Positions 34,326-43,041 are shown, numbered from the stretch's first letter. The stretch is 64,000 bases of DNA from Bordetella ansorpii (GCF_900078315.1 NZ_FKBS01000008.1:26471-90470); one strand, 5' to 3'. The notes: generated from the letters alone by a model not told the origin. Numbers and translations: made by a program.

Positions 34326-35333
34326 ATGTCGCTCATACGCAAGCCATTCCTGTTGTGGGCCGCCCTGGCCAGCCTGCTGCTGGCAGGCCCTGGGCAGGCC
34401 GCCGAGACCGTCCGCGTCCGCCTGGACTGGACGCCCTGGGGCGTGCATGCGCCGTTTCATCTGGCTGCCCGGAAAGGCTGGTTCAAAGAGGCGGGGCTCG
34501 ACGTCCAGCTCGAAGACGGCAATGGTTCCGTGACCACCGTGCAGATCGTCGGCAACGGCGACTCCTTCGACGTCGGTCATGCCGCGCTGGCCTCCATGAT
34601 GGTCGCGCGCGACAAGGGATTGCCCGTCAAGGCGCTGGCGGTGTTCGCGCGCCAGGGCGACATCGGCGTGCTGGTGCCGGCGGACTCGGGCATCGATGGT
34701 CCCGCGGGCCTGAAGGGCAAGAAGGTGGCCTACACCGCCGGTTCGCTCGAAGCGCCATTCATCGATGCCTTCCTGGCTCATGGCAAGCTGCGCCGCGACG
34801 ATCTGGAATTGATCAACGTGGATGCCGCCGGCAAGGCCAGCACGTATGCGGTGGGGCGCGCCGACGCGGCCTTCTCGACCATTCCGTTCTTCCTGCCGGT
34901 GGTGTCCCAGAGCCGCGCCTCGCGCGCCGTGCGCTTCGCGGATTACGGCCTGCACATGCCGGGCTTCGGGCTGTTCGCCAGCGAAAGCAAACTGGCGCAG
35001 CGGGGCGAGGTGCTGGGGCGCTTCGCCGGCGTGGTCGCCGCCGCGTGGGAATACATCTATGCCGGCCACCAGGACGAGGCGGTCGCCGCGATCCTGGCGG
35101 CGCGTCCGCAGGCCCGGCTGAACGCCGACGTTCTGCGTGGCCAGATCGACGCGTTGCGCGACTACTTCGGACCGCTGGACGGCGCGCGGATCGGGCCGCC
35201 GGTGGCGCAGGACTGGATCCAGGCCGTCCAGACCCTGTCCTCGGTCGGCCTGGTGTCCGCGCAACGCCCCGCGGCCGACTACTACGCCGAGGGCCGCATG
35301 GTCCTGCATGCTCCCTACGGAAGCGCCAAATGA
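34326..35333 (+). CDS. NMT1/SsuA-type ABC substrate-binding protein
   Basis: A 335-residue periplasmic binding protein with a signal peptide to about residue 24 (LLLAGPGQAAE). The family start is clear: RVRLDWTPWGVHAPFHLAARKGWFKEAGLDVQLEDGNGSVTTVQIVGNG, as in ThiY/SsuA/TauA proteins that capture pyrimidine-like or sulfonate compounds. ATPase and permease genes follow with 4-bp overlaps. Within this island a pyridine carboxylate or related ligand is likely, but that is inference. ATG 34326 was chosen with the upstream ttgggaggc RBS. Confidence 0.87.
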   Translation: MSLIRKPFLLWAALASLLLAGPGQAAETVRVRLDWTPWGVHAPFHLAARKGWFKEAGLDVQLEDGNGSVTTVQIVGNGDSFDVGHAALASMMVARDKGLPVKALAVFARQGDIGVLVPADSGIDGPAGLKGKKVAYTAGSLEAPFIDAFLAHGKLRRDDLELINVDAAGKASTYAVGRADAAFSTIPFFLPVVSQSRASRAVRFADYGLHMPGFGLFASESKLAQRGEVLGRFAGVVAAAWEYIYAGHQDEAVAAILAARPQARLNADVLRGQIDALRDYFGPLDGARIGPPVAQDWIQAVQTLSSVGLVSAQRPAADYYAEGRMVLHAPYGSAK

Positions 35334-36118
35334 GCGACATCACGATCGCCGCGCGCGGCGTGGGCAAGCGTTACGAAGGCGAGCGCGGGGTGCAGGCGCT
35401 GGCCGGCGTCGACGTGCAGGTGCCGGCGGGACGATTCGTCAGCCTTCTGGGCCCCAGCGGCTGCGGCAAGAGCACGTTCCTGCGCTGCGTGGCCGGACTG
35501 GAATCCATCACCGAAGGCAGCCTGGCTGTCTATGGCCAGCCGGTCCGCGGCGCGCCGGAAGGCATCGGTTTCGTCTTCCAGCGCGATGCGTTGCTGGAAT
35601 GGCGCTCCATCCGCGACAACATCCTGCTGCCTATCGAATTCGCCGGCAAGAAGCGCCAGGATTACCAAGCCAAAGTGGACGCCCTGCTGGACATGACGGG
35701 CCTGTCGGCCTTTGCCGGCAGCTACCCCCGCGAGTTGTCGGGCGGCATGCGGCAGCGGGCGGCGATCTGCCGCGCGCTGGTGGATGCCCCCCGTCTGCTG
35801 CTGATGGACGAACCTTTCGGCGCGCTCGATGCCATGACGCGCGACCAGATGAACGCCGAGTTGCAGCGCCTCTGGCTGGGCACGCGCAATACCGTGCTGT
35901 TCGTCACGCACGGCATTGCCGAGGCCGTATTCCTGGGCGACGAGGTGATGGTGTTCTCTGCCCGGCCGGGCACGGTGCGGGAGGTGATCACGATCGGCCT
36001 GCCGCGGCCACGGCCGCTGTCGATCCGGGAGACGCCCGAGTTCGGCGCGTACGTATCGCGATTGCGCGGGCTCTTCCAGGAAATGGGCCTGTTCCAGGAG
36101 CCGGAGGTGGCGCGATGA
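35330..36118 (+). CDS. ABC transporter ATP-binding protein (SsuB/TauB type)
   Basis: A 262-residue ATPase with all motifs: Walker A GPSGCGKST (near residue 41), Q-loop FVFQRDALLEWRSI, signature LSGGMRQR, Walker B LLLMDEPFGALD and H-loop FVTHGI. It powers the NMT1-type importer. The ATG overlaps the binding-protein stop by 4 bp and its stop overlaps the permease start (ATGA). Confidence 0.93.
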   Translation: MSDITIAARGVGKRYEGERGVQALAGVDVQVPAGRFVSLLGPSGCGKSTFLRCVAGLESITEGSLAVYGQPVRGAPEGIGFVFQRDALLEWRSIRDNILLPIEFAGKKRQDYQAKVDALLDMTGLSAFAGSYPRELSGGMRQRAAICRALVDAPRLLLMDEPFGALDAMTRDQMNAELQRLWLGTRNTVLFVTHGIAEAVFLGDEVMVFSARPGTVREVITIGLPRPRPLSIRETPEFGAYVSRLRGLFQEMGLFQEPEVAR

Positions 36119-36903
36119 CAGCCCCGCGTTCCGGCCCGGCGCCCCGCAAGGGCGCCATCGGCAAGCTCGCCGCCGGCGCCGTGTCCATCGCGGCGATGCT
36201 GCTGTTGTGGGAAGCGGCGGGGCGGTTGCTGCACGTGCGGCCCATCATGCTGCCGCTGCCCTCGGCCGTGCTGGCCGACCTGGCCAAGGATTGGCACTGG
36301 TATCTGGACCACGCGCTATACACCCTTTTCACTACGCTGTGCGGCTTCGTGCTGTCGGTCGTCGGCGGCGTGGCCATCGCGCTGTTGCTGGTCGGATCGA
36401 GCGGGTTCGCGCGCTTCGGGTATCCGCTGATCGTGGCGCTGAACAGCGTCCCCAAGGTCGCCGTCGCGCCGCTGTTCGTGATCTGGATGGGCACGGGCGC
36501 GGAACCCAAGGTGGCCATCGCCTTCCTGATCGCCGTGTTCGCCATCATCGTCGACGCCGCCCACGGCCTGCGATCGGTGCCGCAGGACGTCCAGGACCTG
36601 GGCCGCGTGCTGCGAGGCTCGTGGCTGCAATTCTTCCTGAAAGTCCGGCTGCCCGCCGCGTTGCCCTCGCTGGTGGCCGGCATGAAAGTCGCGATTTCGC
36701 TGGCGCTGGTCGGCGCCATCGTCGGCGAATTCGTCTCGTCGCAGCGCGGCCTGGGCTACGTAATCATGAGCGCGCAGGGCACCTTCGACACCGTGCGGGT
36801 ATTCGCCGCGCTGTTCGTGCTGGCGGCGCTCGGCCTGTTGCTCTATGGCGCGCTGGCATGGATCGAGCGGCGCGCCATGCCCTGGCGCGCCGCCGACCAC
36901 TGA
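36115..36903 (+). CDS. ABC transporter permease (SsuC/TauC type)
   Basis: A 262-residue inner-membrane permease with about six helices. The cytoplasmic EAA-type coupling loop is visible (DLGRVLRGSWLQFFLKVRLPAALPSLVAGMKVAISLALVGAIVGEF), characteristic of the BPD_transp_1 family for nitrate/sulfonate/taurine-like importers. It completes the three-gene ABC cassette inserted between the molybdenum hydroxylase and the TRAP membrane genes. Its ATG overlaps the ATPase stop by 4 bp. Confidence 0.92.
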   Translation: MTAPRSGPAPRKGAIGKLAAGAVSIAAMLLLWEAAGRLLHVRPIMLPLPSAVLADLAKDWHWYLDHALYTLFTTLCGFVLSVVGGVAIALLLVGSSGFARFGYPLIVALNSVPKVAVAPLFVIWMGTGAEPKVAIAFLIAVFAIIVDAAHGLRSVPQDVQDLGRVLRGSWLQFFLKVRLPAALPSLVAGMKVAISLALVGAIVGEFVSSQRGLGYVIMSAQGTFDTVRVFAALFVLAALGLLLYGALAWIERRAMPWRAADH

Positions 36904-36949
36904 CGGCTCGCGCCCACCGATTCCATTGTTTTCAAGATCAGAGACTGCC

Positions 36950-37588
36950 ATGCAATCCTTGCTCCGCCTCTCTCGCATGATCGATGCACTGAACGTCCGG
37001 GTAGGACGGATCGTGGCCTGGTTGATCCTGGCCATGGTGCTGATCAGCGCGGCGAACGCCTTCGGGCGAAAGTTCTTCCACGCCAGCTCCAACGCCTGGC
37101 TGGAGATCCAGTGGTACATGTTCGGCGCCTTGTTCCTGCTGGCGTCCGGCTACTGCCTGCTGCGCAACGACCACGTGCGCGTGGACATCATCGCGCAGCG
37201 TTTCTCGCCACGCACGCAGGTGCGCCTGGAGATCTTCGGCATCCTGTTCTTCCTGCTGCCGGGCTGCACCATGATCATGTGGCTGGCATGGCCCATGTTC
37301 TGGGAGTCCTATACCAGCGGCGAGATGTCCTCCAACTCGGGGGGGCTGATCCGCTGGCCCGCCAAGCTGCTGGTGCCCGTCGGTTTCACGTTGCTGATTG
37401 CCGCCGCGCTGTCGCACCTGGTCAAGTGCGTCGGCTTCCTGCGGGGCGCGTGCGGCGATCCGCGCCAGCGCGAAGCCACGGCCGACGAAAAGGCGCTGGC
37501 CGAGGAGATCGCGGCACGCCTCGGGGAACACGGCGTGCCCGCCGGGCAGACGGCGCCGTCCGGCAAGCAGGCAGGGAAGGCGGACTGA
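36950..37588 (+). CDS. dctQ: TRAP transporter small permease, DctQ
   Basis: A 212-residue DctQ subunit with four hydrophobic helices: VGRIVAWLILAMVLISAANAFGRKFF, the conserved WLEIQWYMFGALFLLASGYCLLRNDHVRVDII, ILFFLLPGCTMIMWLAW and a last helix near VPVGFTLLIAAALSH. The C-terminus is a long charged tail (about residues 170-212), longer than usual. It joins the DctM gene 2 bp downstream. The matching receptor gene is at 28632, before the hydroxylase and ABC genes. Confidence 0.9.
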   Translation: MQSLLRLSRMIDALNVRVGRIVAWLILAMVLISAANAFGRKFFHASSNAWLEIQWYMFGALFLLASGYCLLRNDHVRVDIIAQRFSPRTQVRLEIFGILFFLLPGCTMIMWLAWPMFWESYTSGEMSSNSGGLIRWPAKLLVPVGFTLLIAAALSHLVKCVGFLRGACGDPRQREATADEKALAEEIAARLGEHGVPAGQTAPSGKQAGKAD

Positions 37589-37590
37589 CC

Positions 37591-39252
37591 ATGGAATTCT
37601 TCATCGACAACCTGGCGCCCATCATGTTCGCCACCTTGATCGTGCTGCTGCTGTCGGGATTCCCGGTGGCCTTCGCGCTCATGGCCAATGGCATCCTGTT
37701 CGGCCTGATCGGCATGGAACTGGGCCTGCTGTCGCCCGCGCTGTTCCAGGCCCTGCCGCAACGCGTCTTCGGGGTGGTGTCCAACGACACCCTGCTGGCC
37801 TTGCCGTTTTTCACGTTCATGGGGCTGATCCTCGAACGGTCGGGCATGGCCGAGGAATTGCTGGAAACAGTCGGCCAATTGTTCGGGTCGGTGCGCGGCG
37901 GCCTGGCCGTGGCGGTGGTGGCCGTAGGCGCCGTCCTGTCGGCCACCACGGGCGTGGTGTCGGCCTCGATCATCTCGATGGGGTTGATCTCGTTGCCCAT
38001 CATGCTGCGCTACGGGTATGACCGCAGACTGGCGACCGGCGTCATTGCCGCCTCGGGCACGCTGTCGCAGATCATCCCGCCATCGCTGACGCTGATCATC
38101 CTGGCCGACCAATTGGGCCGCTCGGTGGGCGACATCTACCGGGGCGCCATCCTGCCCGGCCTGCTGATGATCGTCATGTACATGGCCTATGTGCTGTTCC
38201 TGACATGGGCACGCCCTTCCGCCGGCCCGGCCATGCCCGCCAGCGCCCGCCAGACGGCCGAACCCAGCGGCGCTTCCGGCACGCGGTCGCTGATCGTGCT
38301 GATGCTGCTGTCCAGTCTGTCCGCCTACTTTCTGGCGGTGGAGGTGCTGGACCCGGATGCGCCGGTCGACGAGACCGTGGTGGTGTCCATCCTCTGCTGG
38401 GGCACGGTCGCCTTCGCGGCTGCGTCGGTCAACCGCGTGCTGCGCCTGGGCCTGCTGTCCGGAATCGCCGAGCGCGTCACGTTCGCGCTGATCCCGCCGC
38501 TGGCGCTGATCTTCCTGGTGCTGGGCACCATCTTCATCGGCCTGGCCACGCCCACCGAGGGCGGGGCGATGGGCGCTGTCGGCGCCTTGGTCATGGCGAT
38601 CGCCAAGCGCCGCCTGACGCTGCCGCTGCTCAAGCAGGCCATGGATTCCAGCACGCGGCTGACCTGCTTCGCGCTGTTCATCCTGATCGGCTCGACCGTG
38701 TTCGGCCTGACTTTCCGCGCCGTCAACGGCGACCTCTGGGTCGAACACCTGCTGGTGTCCGTGCCGGGCGGGGAGACCGGCTTTCTGGCCTTCGTGATGA
38801 TCTTCGTCTTTATCGCGGCGTTCTTCCTGGATTTCTTCGAGCTGGCGTTCATCGTCGTGCCCCTGCTGGCGCCGGTGGCCGACAAGCTGGGCATCGACCT
38901 GATCTGGTTCGGCGTGCTGCTGGCCCTGAACATGCAGACCTCGTTCATGCACCCGCCGTTCGGGCTGGCGCTGTTCTATCTGCGTTCGGTGGCCCCACGC
39001 GAGGACTACCGCGACCGGGTCACGGGCCACGTCATTCCCAAGGTGACGACCGGCCAGATCTATTGGGGCTCCCTCCCGTTCATCGGCATCCAGCTGCTGC
39101 TGGTGCTGATCGTTCTTTGCTTTCCCTCGCTGGTGACGCACGACAAGGATGACGTCGTGAAGACCGACACCAAAGATGTGAGGATCGAAATGCAGGGAGG
39201 AGGCTTCGACAGCAATTACGGCGGGGAAATGAGCAACCCCTTCGGCAATTGA
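37591..39252 (+). CDS. dctM: TRAP transporter large permease, DctM
   Basis: A 553-residue DctM subunit, about 120 residues longer than the standard form. Family motifs: VLLLSGFPVAFALMANGILFGLIG, LPFFTFMGLILERSGMAEELLE, ATTGVVSASIISMGLISLPIMLRYGYDRRLATGVIAASGTLSQIIPPSL and GLATPTEGGAMGAVGALVMA. The extra length is mainly a central insert (about residues 205-290) with added hydrophobic segments, plus a polar tail ending NPFGN; long forms like this pair with TakP-type receptors. It imports the ligand captured by the DctP protein using a sodium or proton gradient. Confidence 0.92.
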   Translation: MEFFIDNLAPIMFATLIVLLLSGFPVAFALMANGILFGLIGMELGLLSPALFQALPQRVFGVVSNDTLLALPFFTFMGLILERSGMAEELLETVGQLFGSVRGGLAVAVVAVGAVLSATTGVVSASIISMGLISLPIMLRYGYDRRLATGVIAASGTLSQIIPPSLTLIILADQLGRSVGDIYRGAILPGLLMIVMYMAYVLFLTWARPSAGPAMPASARQTAEPSGASGTRSLIVLMLLSSLSAYFLAVEVLDPDAPVDETVVVSILCWGTVAFAAASVNRVLRLGLLSGIAERVTFALIPPLALIFLVLGTIFIGLATPTEGGAMGAVGALVMAIAKRRLTLPLLKQAMDSSTRLTCFALFILIGSTVFGLTFRAVNGDLWVEHLLVSVPGGETGFLAFVMIFVFIAAFFLDFFELAFIVVPLLAPVADKLGIDLIWFGVLLALNMQTSFMHPPFGLALFYLRSVAPREDYRDRVTGHVIPKVTTGQIYWGSLPFIGIQLLLVLIVLCFPSLVTHDKDDVVKTDTKDVRIEMQGGGFDSNYGGEMSNPFGN

Positions 39253-39257
39253 GAACA

Positions 39258-39289
39258 CCGGCCGCCGCCAAGTGGGGAAGGGCGGCCGG
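39258..39289 (+). terminator. Strong stem-loop after dctM
   Basis: CCGGCCGCC at 39258-39266 pairs perfectly with GGCGGCCGG at 39281-39289 around a 14-base loop, six bases after the dctM stop. There is no T-run, so termination would need Rho or be partial. It lies just before operator copy 4, separating the transporter/upper genes from the lower-pathway operon. Confidence 0.5.
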
Positions 39290-39349
39290 CCACAGGACAT
39301 AAGCCGGGCCAGCCGGTTGCCGATTCTCGGCGCGGCGCGGCCTGAATAT

Positions 39350-39361
39350 TCAGTGCACTGA
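39350..39361. promoter_or_regulatory. MarR operator copy 4 (decarboxylase/lower-pathway promoter)
   Basis: TCAGTGCACTGA, a perfect 12-bp palindrome 26 bp before the decarboxylase ATG. It shares TCAG..ACTGA with the other copies. A cataaa sequence directly follows and may serve as the -10 box. Its presence implies an internal promoter for the five lower-pathway genes. Confidence 0.68.
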
Positions 39362-39387
39362 CCATAAACAGGACAAGAGGTAGAACC

Positions 39388-40341
39388 ATGCGCAAGATCG
39401 CTTTCGAGGAGCACTACACCGCGCCGGGCTTCCAGGACTATTCCAAAGTCTTCGCCCAGCACATCGACGCGCAATCGCTGGCCGAACTGGGGCGCCGGCT
39501 GACCGACTTCGACCAGTTGCGCCTGCAGGACATGGACGAGAACGGCATCGACTACGTCATCCTGTCCCAGACGGGGCCCGGCGTGCAGGCCGAGCGGGAC
39601 CCCGTGGTGGCGTTGCGCCGCGCCCGCGAGAACAACGATTTCCTGGCCGAACGCGTGGCGCGCAACAGCCGCCGCTACGGCGGCTTCGCCGTGGTGCCCA
39701 TGCACGATCCGCGCGTGGCGGCCGACGAACTGGAGCGCACCGTGCGCGGCTATGGCTTCAAGGGCGCGCTGATCAACGGCCACACCAACGGCACGTATTA
39801 CGACGGCCGTGAATACGACGCCTTCTGGGAGCGCGTGCAGGCGCTGGACGTGCCGATCTATCTGCACCCGTGCGACGCCTTTGTGATGCCGCACGCCTAC
39901 ACGGGCCATCCCGCCATCGAACGGGCCACATGGGGCTGGGGGGTGGAGACCGCCACGCACGCCTTGCGCCTGCTGTTCGGCGGCGTGTTCGACCGTTTTC
40001 CGCGGGTCAAGCTGATCCTCGGCCACATGGGCGAAGGGTTGCCGTTCCAGCGCTGGCGCTTCGACAGCCGCTTCGCGGTCTACCCCCACGGCGTCACGCT
40101 CGACCGCATGCCGTCGGCCTATCTGGGAACGAACATCCTGATCACCACCTCGGGCGTGTGTTCGCATCCGACGCTGATCGGGGCCATCGCCGAGATGGGC
40201 GCCGAGGCGGTGATGTTCTCCGTCGACTACCCCTACGAGTCCAGCGCGATCGCCTCGCGATTCATCGACACCGCGCCGCTGGACGACGCCACCCGCGCCC
40301 TGGTTTGCCACGGCAACGCGGAACGCCTCTTCAAGCTCTGA
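39388..40341 (+). CDS. picC: Amidohydrolase-2 family decarboxylase, predicted 3,6-dihydroxypicolinate decarboxylase
   Basis: A 317-residue metal-dependent enzyme of the gamma-resorcylate/ACMSD decarboxylase family. The N-terminal metal site is E-x-H (FEEHYT, Glu7/His9), not the H-x-H of hydrolases. Further ligands are the His near 160 (IYLHPCD) and the Asp near 279 (FSVDYPYES). PicC of Alcaligenes faecalis, from this family, decarboxylates 3,6-dihydroxypicolinate to 2,5-dihydroxypyridine, the exact substrate of the dioxygenase encoded three genes later. First gene after operator copy 4; RBS acaagagg. Confidence 0.86.
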   Translation: MRKIAFEEHYTAPGFQDYSKVFAQHIDAQSLAELGRRLTDFDQLRLQDMDENGIDYVILSQTGPGVQAERDPVVALRRARENNDFLAERVARNSRRYGGFAVVPMHDPRVAADELERTVRGYGFKGALINGHTNGTYYDGREYDAFWERVQALDVPIYLHPCDAFVMPHAYTGHPAIERATWGWGVETATHALRLLFGGVFDRFPRVKLILGHMGEGLPFQRWRFDSRFAVYPHGVTLDRMPSAYLGTNILITTSGVCSHPTLIGAIAEMGAEAVMFSVDYPYESSAIASRFIDTAPLDDATRALVCHGNAERLFKL

Positions 40342-40381
40342 CCCATACCCGACCCGATTGCCCATTCCCGGAGGAGCAACC

Positions 40382-41134
40382 ATGACCAAGACCTACCGCA
40401 TCGGCCAGATCGTGCCGAGTTCGAACACCACGATGGAGACCGAGATTCCCGCGATGCTGCGCGCGCGCGAGCAGATCCGGCCCGAGCGTTTCACCTTCCA
40501 CTCCAGCCGCATGCGCATGAAGAAGGTGGTGAAGGAGGAACTGGCCGCGATGGACGCCGAGTCGGACCGCTGCGCCGTCGAGCTGTCGGACGCGCGCGTG
40601 GACGTGCTGGGCTACGCCTGCCTGGTGGCCATCATGGCCATGGGCCACGGCTATCACCGTGTGTCGCAGGAGCGCCTGACGGGCCATACGGCGGCCAACG
40701 GCGCCAGCGCGCCGGTCATCACCAGCGCGGGCGCGCTGGTCGATGCCCTGAAGATCATGAAGGCGAAGAAGATCGCCGTGGTCGCGCCCTACATGAAGCC
40801 GCTGACCGAACTGGTGGTGAGCTACATCGCCAACGAGGGCTACGAGGTGCTGGACTACCGCGCGCTGGAGATCCCCGACAACCTGGACGTGGGCCGCCAC
40901 GACGCCGCGCGCCTGCCCGAGATCGTGCAGGGCCTGAAATACCAGGATGCCGACGTGATCGTGCTGTCGGCCTGCGTGCAGATGCCCTCGCTGCCGGCCA
41001 TCGCCAAGGTCGAGGCCATGACGGGCAAGCCCGTGGTGACCGCCGCCGTGGCCACGACCTACGCGATGCTGACATCGCTGGGCCTGGACCCGGTGGTGCC
41101 GGGCGCGGGCGCGCTGCTGTCGGGCGCGTATTGA
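40382..41134 (+). CDS. picG: Maleate cis-trans isomerase
   Basis: A 250-residue Asp/Glu-racemase-fold enzyme that turns maleate into fumarate, the last step of the pathway. The two catalytic cysteines are Cys80 (GYACLVAIM) and Cys198 (SACVQMPS), matching the positions known for bacterial maleate isomerases (NicE/MaiA). The N-terminus IGQIVPSSNTTMETEIPAM is typical. ATG 40382 follows a ggaggagcaacc RBS. It sits within the lower-pathway operon, 40 bp after the decarboxylase. Confidence 0.92.
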   Translation: MTKTYRIGQIVPSSNTTMETEIPAMLRAREQIRPERFTFHSSRMRMKKVVKEELAAMDAESDRCAVELSDARVDVLGYACLVAIMAMGHGYHRVSQERLTGHTAANGASAPVITSAGALVDALKIMKAKKIAVVAPYMKPLTELVVSYIANEGYEVLDYRALEIPDNLDVGRHDAARLPEIVQGLKYQDADVIVLSACVQMPSLPAIAKVEAMTGKPVVTAAVATTYAMLTSLGLDPVVPGAGALLSGAY

Positions 41135-41150
41135 ACACCGGAGAGCCGAC

Positions 41151-41984
41151 ATGAGTACCTTCCAATACGGCGCGCACGTGCACGCCAACGGCATCCGCCA
41201 GCACTACCTGCGCTACGGCGGCGCCGAAACGGGCCTCGATCCCGTCATCATCGTGCCGGGCATCACCAGTCCGGCCGTCACCTGGGGCTTCGTGGCCGAG
41301 CGCTTCGGCCGGCGGTTCGACACCTACGTGCTGGACGTGCGGGGCCGCGGACTGTCGCAGGCCGATGCCTCGCTGGACTACGGCCTGGACGCGCAGGCGG
41401 CCGACCTGCTGGCCTTCGCGCAGGCCCTGGGCCTGGAGCGCTATAGCGTCGTGGGCCATTCCATGGGCGCGCGCATCGGCATCCGCGCGGCGCGCACCCG
41501 GCCCGCGGCGCTGGCCCGGCTGGCGATGGTGGACCCGCCTGTCTCGGGCCCGGGCCGCCGGCCGTATCCGGCCAAGCTGCCGTGGTACGTGGGCTCGATG
41601 GCGCAGGCGCGCGCCGGCATGACGGCCGAGGACATGCTGGCCTATTGCCCGACGTGGACCGAAGAACAGCGCCAGTTGCGCGCCCAGTGGCTGCACACCT
41701 GCGACGAGCGCGCCATCCTGGCCAGCTTCGACGGGTTTCACCTGGACGACATCCACGCCGACCTGCCGTCGATCGAGGCCGCGCGGCTGTTGGTCACGGC
41801 CGAGCGCGGCGAAGTGGTGCGCGACGACGACGTGGAAGAGATCCAACGGCTGGCGCCGGGCACGCGGCACGTACGCGTGGCCGACGCGGGCCACATGATT
41901 CCCTGGGACAACGAGGATGGCTTCTACGCGGCCTTCGGCGAGTTCCTGGGTGCGGCGCTAGACCTCCCCGAACAGGAGCCATGA
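41151..41984 (+). CDS. picE: N-formylmaleamate deformylase (NicD/PicE-like)
   Basis: A 277-residue alpha/beta hydrolase. Nucleophile Ser104 is in GHSMGAR, and the catalytic His248 is in DAGHMIPWD. The N-terminal HANGIRQHYLRYGG and DVRGRGLSQA blocks resemble NicD of Pseudomonas putida, which deformylates N-formylmaleamate to maleamate plus formate. It is flanked by the isomerase (16-bp gap) and the dioxygenase (1-bp gap), the enzymes acting after and before it. Confidence 0.9.
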   Translation: MSTFQYGAHVHANGIRQHYLRYGGAETGLDPVIIVPGITSPAVTWGFVAERFGRRFDTYVLDVRGRGLSQADASLDYGLDAQAADLLAFAQALGLERYSVVGHSMGARIGIRAARTRPAALARLAMVDPPVSGPGRRPYPAKLPWYVGSMAQARAGMTAEDMLAYCPTWTEEQRQLRAQWLHTCDERAILASFDGFHLDDIHADLPSIEAARLLVTAERGEVVRDDDVEEIQRLAPGTRHVRVADAGHMIPWDNEDGFYAAFGEFLGAALDLPEQEP

Positions 41985-41985
41985 T

Positions 41986-43041
41986 ATGCCAGTCAGCGAC
42001 TACGCCATGATCGAAGCCTGGAAAGAGGTGCTGACCCTGTCCCGCCTGGAAGCAGGGCAGACCGTCACCATCCTGACCGGCGCGACCACCCATCCCCAGA
42101 CCCTGTCCACCGCGCTGATCGCGGCGCAGTCGCTGGGCGCCATCGTCAATCGCCTGGACCTGCCGCCCGTCAACGGCGAGAAGGCGTTGAGCCGCGACAC
42201 GCTTGCCTACCTGGGCACCACGCCGCTGACGGGCAACCAGGCGGCCATTGCCGCCCTGAAGGCCAGCGACCTGGTGCTGGACCTGATGACCTTGCTGTTC
42301 TCGCCCGAGCAGCATGACATCCTGGCCAGCGGCACCAAGATCCTGCTGGCGGTCGAACCGCCAGAGATCCTGGCGCGCATGGTGCCCACCGAGGCCGACC
42401 GGGCGCGCGTGAAGGCCGCCGCCGCCCGCATCGAGGCCGCCGGGACCATGCATGTGACGTCGCCCGCGGGCACGGACGTGCGGTTCCGGCTGGGCGAGTT
42501 CCCGGCGATCAGCGAATACGGCTACGTCGACGAGCCCGGCCGCTGGGACCATTGGCCCAGCGGCTTCGTGCTGACCTGGCCCGACGAAGGCAGCGCCGAC
42601 GGCGTGATCGTCATCGATCGCGGCGACATCCTGCTGCCGCAGAAGAACTACGTGAACGACCCCATCCGGCTTACCGTGCAAGGGGGATACGCCACGCATA
42701 TCGAGGGCGGCATCGACGCGCAGTTGCTCAGCGAATACATGGCGTCGTTCAATGATCCGGAAGGGTACGCGATCTCGCACATCGGCTGGGGACTGCAGCC
42801 GCGCGCCAGCTGGACCACCTTGTCGCTGTACGACAAGGAGGCCACCATCGGCATGGACGCGCGCGCCTTCGAGGGCAATTTTCTTTTCTCGCTGGGACCC
42901 AACAACGAAGCGGGCGGCCATCGCACCACGGCCTGCCACATCGATATTCCGCTGCGCCGCTGTACCGTGCGGCTGGACGGCGACACCATGGTGCGGGACG
43001 GCAAGGTGCTGTACCCGCCACAATCAGGAGCCCAGGCATGA
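41986..43041 (+). CDS. picD: 2,5-dihydroxypyridine 5,6-dioxygenase (NicX/PicD-like)
   Basis: A 351-residue non-heme iron(II) ring-cleaving dioxygenase, distantly related in sequence to M29 aminopeptidases. The three iron ligands of Pseudomonas putida NicX fall at identical positions here: His265 (AISHIGWG), His318 and Asp320 (ACHIDIP). It opens 2,5-dihydroxypyridine to N-formylmaleamate. The identical numbering makes the assignment strong. Its ATG lies one base after the deformylase stop, and its own stop overlaps the amidase start (ATGA). Confidence 0.94.
   Translation: MPVSDYAMIEAWKEVLTLSRLEAGQTVTILTGATTHPQTLSTALIAAQSLGAIVNRLDLPPVNGEKALSRDTLAYLGTTPLTGNQAAIAALKASDLVLDLMTLLFSPEQHDILASGTKILLAVEPPEILARMVPTEADRARVKAAAARIEAAGTMHVTSPAGTDVRFRLGEFPAISEYGYVDEPGRWDHWPSGFVLTWPDEGSADGVIVIDRGDILLPQKNYVNDPIRLTVQGGYATHIEGGIDAQLLSEYMASFNDPEGYAISHIGWGLQPRASWTTLSLYDKEATIGMDARAFEGNFLFSLGPNNEAGGHRTTACHIDIPLRRCTVRLDGDTMVRDGKVLYPPQSGAQA

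Noticed and set aside
37309-40389. Very long open frame (over 1000 codons) on the minus strand
   Set aside because: It lies opposite dctQ, dctM and the decarboxylase gene, is rich in His/Gln/Gly/Arg and has no domain. It is a shadow of GC-rich codon use. The same applies to similar long frames opposite hyuAB, the molybdenum hydroxylase and cyoB.
41986-43041. Aminopeptidase (M29 leucyl aminopeptidase type)
   Set aside because: Automatic naming may suggest this, but the His265/His318/Asp320 iron site and the flanking pathway genes identify a 2,5-dihydroxypyridine dioxygenase.
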